Assembly: GCA_023442485.1 (NCBI GenBank)
Contig: JAEZZG010000068.1
Coordinates: forward strand, 1-8,779
Direction of reading: 5' to 3'
Source of the DNA: Actinomycetes bacterium
GTDB lineage: Bacteria > Actinomycetota > Actinomycetes > Propionibacteriales > Propionibacteriaceae
DNA: 8,779 nucleotides
The notes below the pieces were generated by a model that made no database searches, was not told the DNA's origin, and saw only the letters and a list, made by a program, of their open reading frames with translations. Numbering within the stretch: the stretch's first letter is position 1; every line of letters starts with the position of its first letter. Made by a program: the position numbers and the translations under genes. Of the stretch, positions 6,433-8,779 are shown one piece after another.

Positions 6433-7155
6433 ATGAATACGAAGAATACCGGAGAGCCTGTGTTACATCTCGACGGTGTGACGAAGAAATACGGTTCAAC
6501 GCTAGCTCTCAAGAATGTCAACCTATCTGTTGGTGGCTCACGAATTGTTGGACTCTTTGGCCCTAATGGCTGCGGGAAAACCACCATGTTGAAGCTGATT
6601 AGTGGCCTCTTAGTCCCCAATGCTGGTCGGATTCGTGTCGGCGGATATGAAGCCGGGAGTGCTTAAGGAAAGTCCCTGATTTCTTACTTGCCAGATCATT
6701 GTGTTTTTGATGGTGATCTTAGCGGGGCACGGCTGAGTTCGATCTGCGCTGACTTCTTCCCAGACTTTGATTCAACAACCCTGGCGGAGTTGCTTGAGAA
6801 CTTTCATATTGACCCGAAGAAGAAGGTGAGGGAGTTATCAAAGGGGAACGGTGAAAAGCTCCAGATCGCGTTTGCCTTGGCGAGGCGATCTCAGATTTAT
6901 ATGCTCGATGAACCGCTGTCGGGTGTTGATCCCGCGGCTCGCTCGGCCATCCTCAGTGGAATCCTCGGTCACTATGCCCAAGAGTCCTTGATGATTATCT
7001 CGACTCACATGATTCACGAACTCGAAGCACTGACCGACGAAGTGATCATTGTCAAGGACGGAGAAATCTTGATCCATGACGGCACCGAAGACCTACGACA
7101 AAGCCACGGCTGCAGTGTCGAAGGCATTTTTAAGGAGTTGTTCGCCCATGTATAA
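6433..7155 (+). pseudogene. ABC transporter ATPase interrupted by an in-frame stop
   Basis: This gene should encode the ATP-hydrolysing subunit of the exporter-like module. The start chosen is ATG 6433, with GGAG 8 bases before it. The first part has 77 residues with Walker A GPNGCGKTT (about residues 43-51) and then TAA at 6664-6666. The same frame remains open from 6667 to the TAA at 7153-7155. It encodes ISYLPD, the signature-like LSKGNGEK, Walker B IYMLDEPLSGVD and the H-loop ISTHM. Together they make a normal ATPase of about 240 codons. Neither half is expected to work alone. Causes could be a nonsense mutation, two compensating indels, a sequencing error or, less likely, recoding. The last 8 bases overlap the permease start. 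The ISYLPD motif and GntR context fit YtrB-like ATPases. Substrate unknown. Confidence 0.85.
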
Positions 7156-7939
7156 GTCTATTATTCACGATCTGCGCTCATGGGTTTTCCAGTTCGGAAT
7201 CCTTGCTCTGGGCTACATCATCTTGCCCATCGCAACTATTCTTCTCATGAAGACCTCGGTTCGGCTGGGTGAGATTGTCTTAAACATCTATGCTACTGGG
7301 CTGCTTTGCTTTGTCTTGTTCGTTGTGTATTCGTTGTTCAAGAAAGTCCTCAGTTCCATCTATGGGAAGCTGGCGTATTTCTATCGATGCATCCCTATGT
7401 CGAATACCGTCTTGATTATTTCAAAAATGATCTCGGTTACCTTGGGTGTGTTGATTCTCGCCGGTATCTCGATACTTGCATTTGCAAACTACTCCGGCGT
7501 GGTGTTGTGGTGGTCAGGTGGCAGCTACCTCAGAGGTTTCTCCGGCATCTTGGGATCGATTCCGTTGTGGACTTATCTGGTCTCCATAGCCGGGCTACTC
7601 GCTGCAGTTGTCTCTGCCTTTGCCCTTGCCATGCTTACCACCATCAAACCCATGGTAAGACTCAGCCTTGCCGGAGCCTCGGCGGTGTGTATCATCACCT
7701 GGGTTCTACTCGTTGATTTGCTTGCCGCAGGTTTGGTGATGAGTGTTCCAGGTATCGTCCCGCTATCTCCCGACGCCAGGCAGATTCTCTGGGATCGGTT
7801 CACATGGTCGCCTTTGCCGCCCAACTCATCCCTAGTCCTACCTGTCACCGCTATCGCAATCATCGTGACCCTCTTGATCCTGGTGCCACTCTTGATCGTC
7901 TTCATCGGAGAGAAACGCGGAGTCAATATCCGTGGCTAA
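7148..7939 (+). CDS. ABC transporter permease, six membrane helices
   Basis: This protein of 263 residues has six clear hydrophobic segments at about residues 14-34, 43-63, 86-113, 136-163, 172-199 and 229-253, and a short basic tail (EKRGVNIRG). It is probably the membrane subunit partnering the ATPase in the inner membrane. I do not recognise a specific substrate. The start is ATG 7148, with a strong AAGGAG at 7131-7136 that lies inside the ATPase gene. The frame runs open back to 7076, but those 24 residues fall inside the ATPase and are rejected. The reading frame is intact even though its ATPase partner is interrupted, so the damage may be recent, or the permease may work with another ATPase. 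Confidence 0.88.
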   Translation: MYKSIIHDLRSWVFQFGILALGYIILPIATILLMKTSVRLGEIVLNIYATGLLCFVLFVVYSLFKKVLSSIYGKLAYFYRCIPMSNTVLIISKMISVTLGVLILAGISILAFANYSGVVLWWSGGSYLRGFSGILGSIPLWTYLVSIAGLLAAVVSAFALAMLTTIKPMVRLSLAGASAVCIITWVLLVDLLAAGLVMSVPGIVPLSPDARQILWDRFTWSPLPPNSSLVLPVTAIAIIVTLLILVPLLIVFIGEKRGVNIRG

Positions 7940-7942
7940 GTG

Positions 7943-8187
7943 ATGGAAGCCGTGACGCGACGCCAGAGCAACTATTCACAGTTGACCTGGCGTCGCCTGC
8001 TTTTACACCCTCTGTTCACCGCCTCAGGGTCGGACGATCTTGCAGGTAGACACGAACATATTCACTCTGGCGCGACTTCGAGGCGAAAGTCTTTCTAGAT
8101 TGGGGAATAGTGTCGATCGTTTTGGCGCTGAGTACAGTGTTCATCAGCTTCGCTCAGGTGCGGTCCAGGCTCACGATGCGGTTCTAG
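7943..8187 (+). pseudogene. Remnant of a further membrane-protein gene, frameshifted and internally deleted
   Basis: Immediately after the permease stop (TAA then GTGATG) the same frame reads MEAVTRRQSNYSQL, then TWRRLLLHPLF, like the cytoplasmic start of a membrane protein, and ends at 8096-8098. A second frame, open from 8050 to the TAG at 8185-8187, reads SLWRDFEAKVFLDW, then a membrane helix GIVSIVLALSTVFISFA and a basic end QVRSRLTMRF. The two join if one base is restored around 8040-8065. The joined product would be only about 80 residues with one helix. It looks like the two ends of a second ABC permease whose middle was lost, but no search was possible. It could instead be a small intact protein affected by one sequencing error. 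Confidence 0.5.
7957..8004 (+). terminator. Stem-loop after the permease gene, probable terminator
   Basis: GCGACGCCAG (7957-7966) pairs perfectly with CTGGCGTCGC (7987-7996). Inside, CAACT (7969-7973) pairs with AGTTG (7980-7984) around a 6-base loop. A short T-run (CTTTT, 8000-8004) follows. It starts 17 bases after the permease stop, which fits an intrinsic terminator of the gntR-ABC operon. It overlaps the frame of the membrane-gene remnant. So it may be an attenuator before that gene, or part of the gene's coding sequence that only now acts as a terminator. Confidence 0.6.
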
Positions 8188-8210
8188 CCTAAAACCCCTC
8201 GACTGAAGCG

Positions 8211-8238
8211 ATGGAAATGCTAATCGCCTATCAATAAT
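8211..8238 (+). promoter_or_regulatory. Possible aceE promoter
   Basis: AATAAT at 8233-8238 differs from the -10 consensus by one base. ATGGAA at 8211-8216 is a weak -35 at 16 bases. Transcription from here would begin near 8245 and give a leader of about 260 bases that includes the structured element below. Other weak candidates exist nearer the gene, so this call is tentative. Confidence 0.25.
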
Positions 8239-8261
8239 GATCAACGCAGACTAATCTAGAG

Positions 8262-8356
8262 ACGTCAGCCCGTCTTGGGATCAATCTTCGATCTTCATGG
8301 GGGAAGCTCACCTGTTAGATCTCTTAGCAGGGGGTCACCCGGACGGGCGATGACGT
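8262..8356 (+). ncRNA. Candidate structured leader RNA upstream of aceE
   Basis: A long helix can form between 8262-8274 (ACGTCA + GCCCGTC) and 8342-8356 (GACGGGC + GA bulge + TGACGT), giving 13 Watson-Crick pairs with one 2-base bulge. GGG at 8277-8279 can extend it by pairing with CCC at 8338-8340. The enclosed segment holds another hairpin (8312-8318 with 8324-8330, two wobble pairs) and a small GATC dyad at 8279-8282/8290-8293. This resembles the closing stem and inner arms of a cis-regulatory RNA, about 150-240 bases before the aceE start. I do not recognise a known riboswitch class. The remaining bases of 8188-8502 contain no credible gene. Confidence 0.4.
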
Positions 8357-8406
8357 GACACAGACGTCAGTGTCTCAACAACGAAATATCGCGACCTTAT
8401 GAGACA
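8351..8406 (+). promoter_or_regulatory. Overlapping alternative inverted repeats in the aceE leader
   Basis: TGACGT (8351-8356) can pair with ACGTCA (8364-8369) instead of with 8262-8267. The near-palindrome GACACAGACGTCAGTGTC (8357-8374) has one mismatched pair. TGTCTCA (8371-8377) pairs perfectly with TGAGACA (8400-8406). These pairings exclude one another in part. They could be a switch in RNA or a dyad operator for a DNA-binding protein. AGACGTCAG occurs twice, at 8260-8268 and 8362-8370. Confidence 0.4.
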
Positions 8407-8502
8407 TGGCAAGGTAGTCAAGCCTGCCAGTCCTGAGCGTCACACAACTAGGCCACCACGGTTACGATATTACTGACGCGATGTTTTAGAAAGGAATGAA
8501 GG

Positions 8503-8779
8503 GTGATTCCACGCGACGAACCTGGTCCGATCCTCAACGGCCAGCCAACGAACCTTCCGGACACCGATCCGGCAGAAACGAATGAATGGCTTGAATCGTT
8601 AGATGGCATGATTGACGAGGACGGGATCAATCGTGCTCGTTTTGTCATGCTCAAACTCAACGAACACGCCCGGGAGCGTCGGGTGGGGATTCCGTCCCTG
8701 GTCTCGACTGACTACGTCAACACGATTCCTGCCAAGGACGAGCCGGAATACCCTGGTGACCCTGAGATCGAATCCCAGG
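8503..8779 (+). CDS. aceE: Pyruvate dehydrogenase E1 component, N-terminal part
   Basis: The first 92 residues are visible and the gene runs off the right edge. AceE is the thiamine-diphosphate E1 enzyme that decarboxylates pyruvate and hands the acetyl group to the E2 lipoyl domain. The homodimeric form is about 900 residues. Diagnostic stretches are ETNEWLESLDGMIDEDG, NRARFVMLKLNEHARERR, VGIPSLVSTDYVNTIP and EPEYPGDPEIE. They match the conserved N-terminus of AceE. The start must be GTG 8503 or later, because a TGA lies in frame at 8497-8499. AAGGA at 8491-8495 is 7 bases before this GTG. It is preceded by a long leader with strong potential structure. Its position near the fab cluster fits joint supply of acetyl-CoA to fatty-acid synthesis. 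Confidence 0.93.
   Translation, partial: MIPRDEPGPILNGQPTNLPDTDPAETNEWLESLDGMIDEDGINRARFVMLKLNEHARERRVGIPSLVSTDYVNTIPAKDEPEYPGDPEIESQ

Noticed and set aside
6661..6678. Programmed frameshifting at GCT TAA (RF2-like) followed by a shift back at CCC TGA
   Set aside because: It needs two opposite shifts within 15 bases. Mutation or sequencing error is much simpler. Kept only as a note under the indel finding.
7076..7147. Permease starting at 7076
   Set aside because: It would overlap the ATPase by 80 bases with no hydrophobic or conserved content. ATG 7148 has a strong AAGGAG.
8357..8374. GACACAGACGTCAGTGTC as a CRP/GlxR operator
   Set aside because: It does not match the TGTGA-N6-TCACA pattern of that family, so no regulator is assigned.
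8496..8583. Small frame from ATG 8496 overlapping aceE
   Set aside because: It is out of frame with aceE, only 28 codons long and has no recognisable content. The AceE sequence clearly occupies the frame of GTG 8503.
1..8779. CRISPR arrays, tRNA or rRNA genes, insertion sequences, phage genes
   Set aside because: I read through for regular repeats with spacers, cloverleaf-like segments and transposase or integrase motifs and saw none.

Overview
The window looks like chromosome from a moderately high-GC Actinomycetota. I estimate mid-to-upper 50s % GC by eye, not computed. A Cutibacterium/Propionibacteriaceae-type genome would fit, but genus is inference. The evidence is the actinobacterial type II fatty-acid synthase (FAS) cluster fabD-fabH-acpP-fabF, a PucR/FasR-like regulator directly upstream of it, an actinobacterial DUF3145 gene converging on fabF, and the start of a single-chain pyruvate dehydrogenase E1 gene (aceE) at the right edge.

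Layout. 1-482 (+): DUF3145 protein, cut by the left edge. 483-693: convergent intergenic region with a perfect 15-bp hairpin. 694-4484 (-): FAS II operon transcribed leftward as fabD > fabH > acpP > fabF. fabD and fabH overlap by 4 bp, and a strong 13-bp hairpin lies between acpP and fabF. 4485-4609: fabD promoter region. 4610-5851 (-): FasR-like regulator. 5852-6061: divergent regulatory region with a perfect 8+8 bp palindrome. 6062-7939 (+): YtrA-type GntR regulator, ABC ATPase and six-helix permease. 7940-8187: remains of what looks like a further membrane-protein gene. 8188-8502: long non-coding leader of aceE with extensive potential RNA structure. 8503-8779 (+): aceE N-terminus, cut by the right edge.

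How the parts work together. FabD loads malonyl groups onto ACP (AcpP), FabH starts chains from acyl-CoA, and FabF elongates them. By analogy with Streptomyces FasR, the PucR-type protein probably activates the fab operon. AceE feeds acetyl-CoA into the same metabolism. The GntR-ABC module sits between fasR and aceE and appears to be decaying. Its ATPase has an in-frame TAA after the Walker A half, while the rest of the frame (signature, Walker B, H-loop) stays open, and the gene after the permease is frameshifted and reduced to its two ends.

The most interesting observations are the interrupted ATPase, the shrunken membrane gene, a candidate structured RNA with mutually exclusive pairings in the aceE leader, the acpP-fabF hairpin, and an acidic Ser/Thr/Asp-rich insertion in FabD just before its active-site region.
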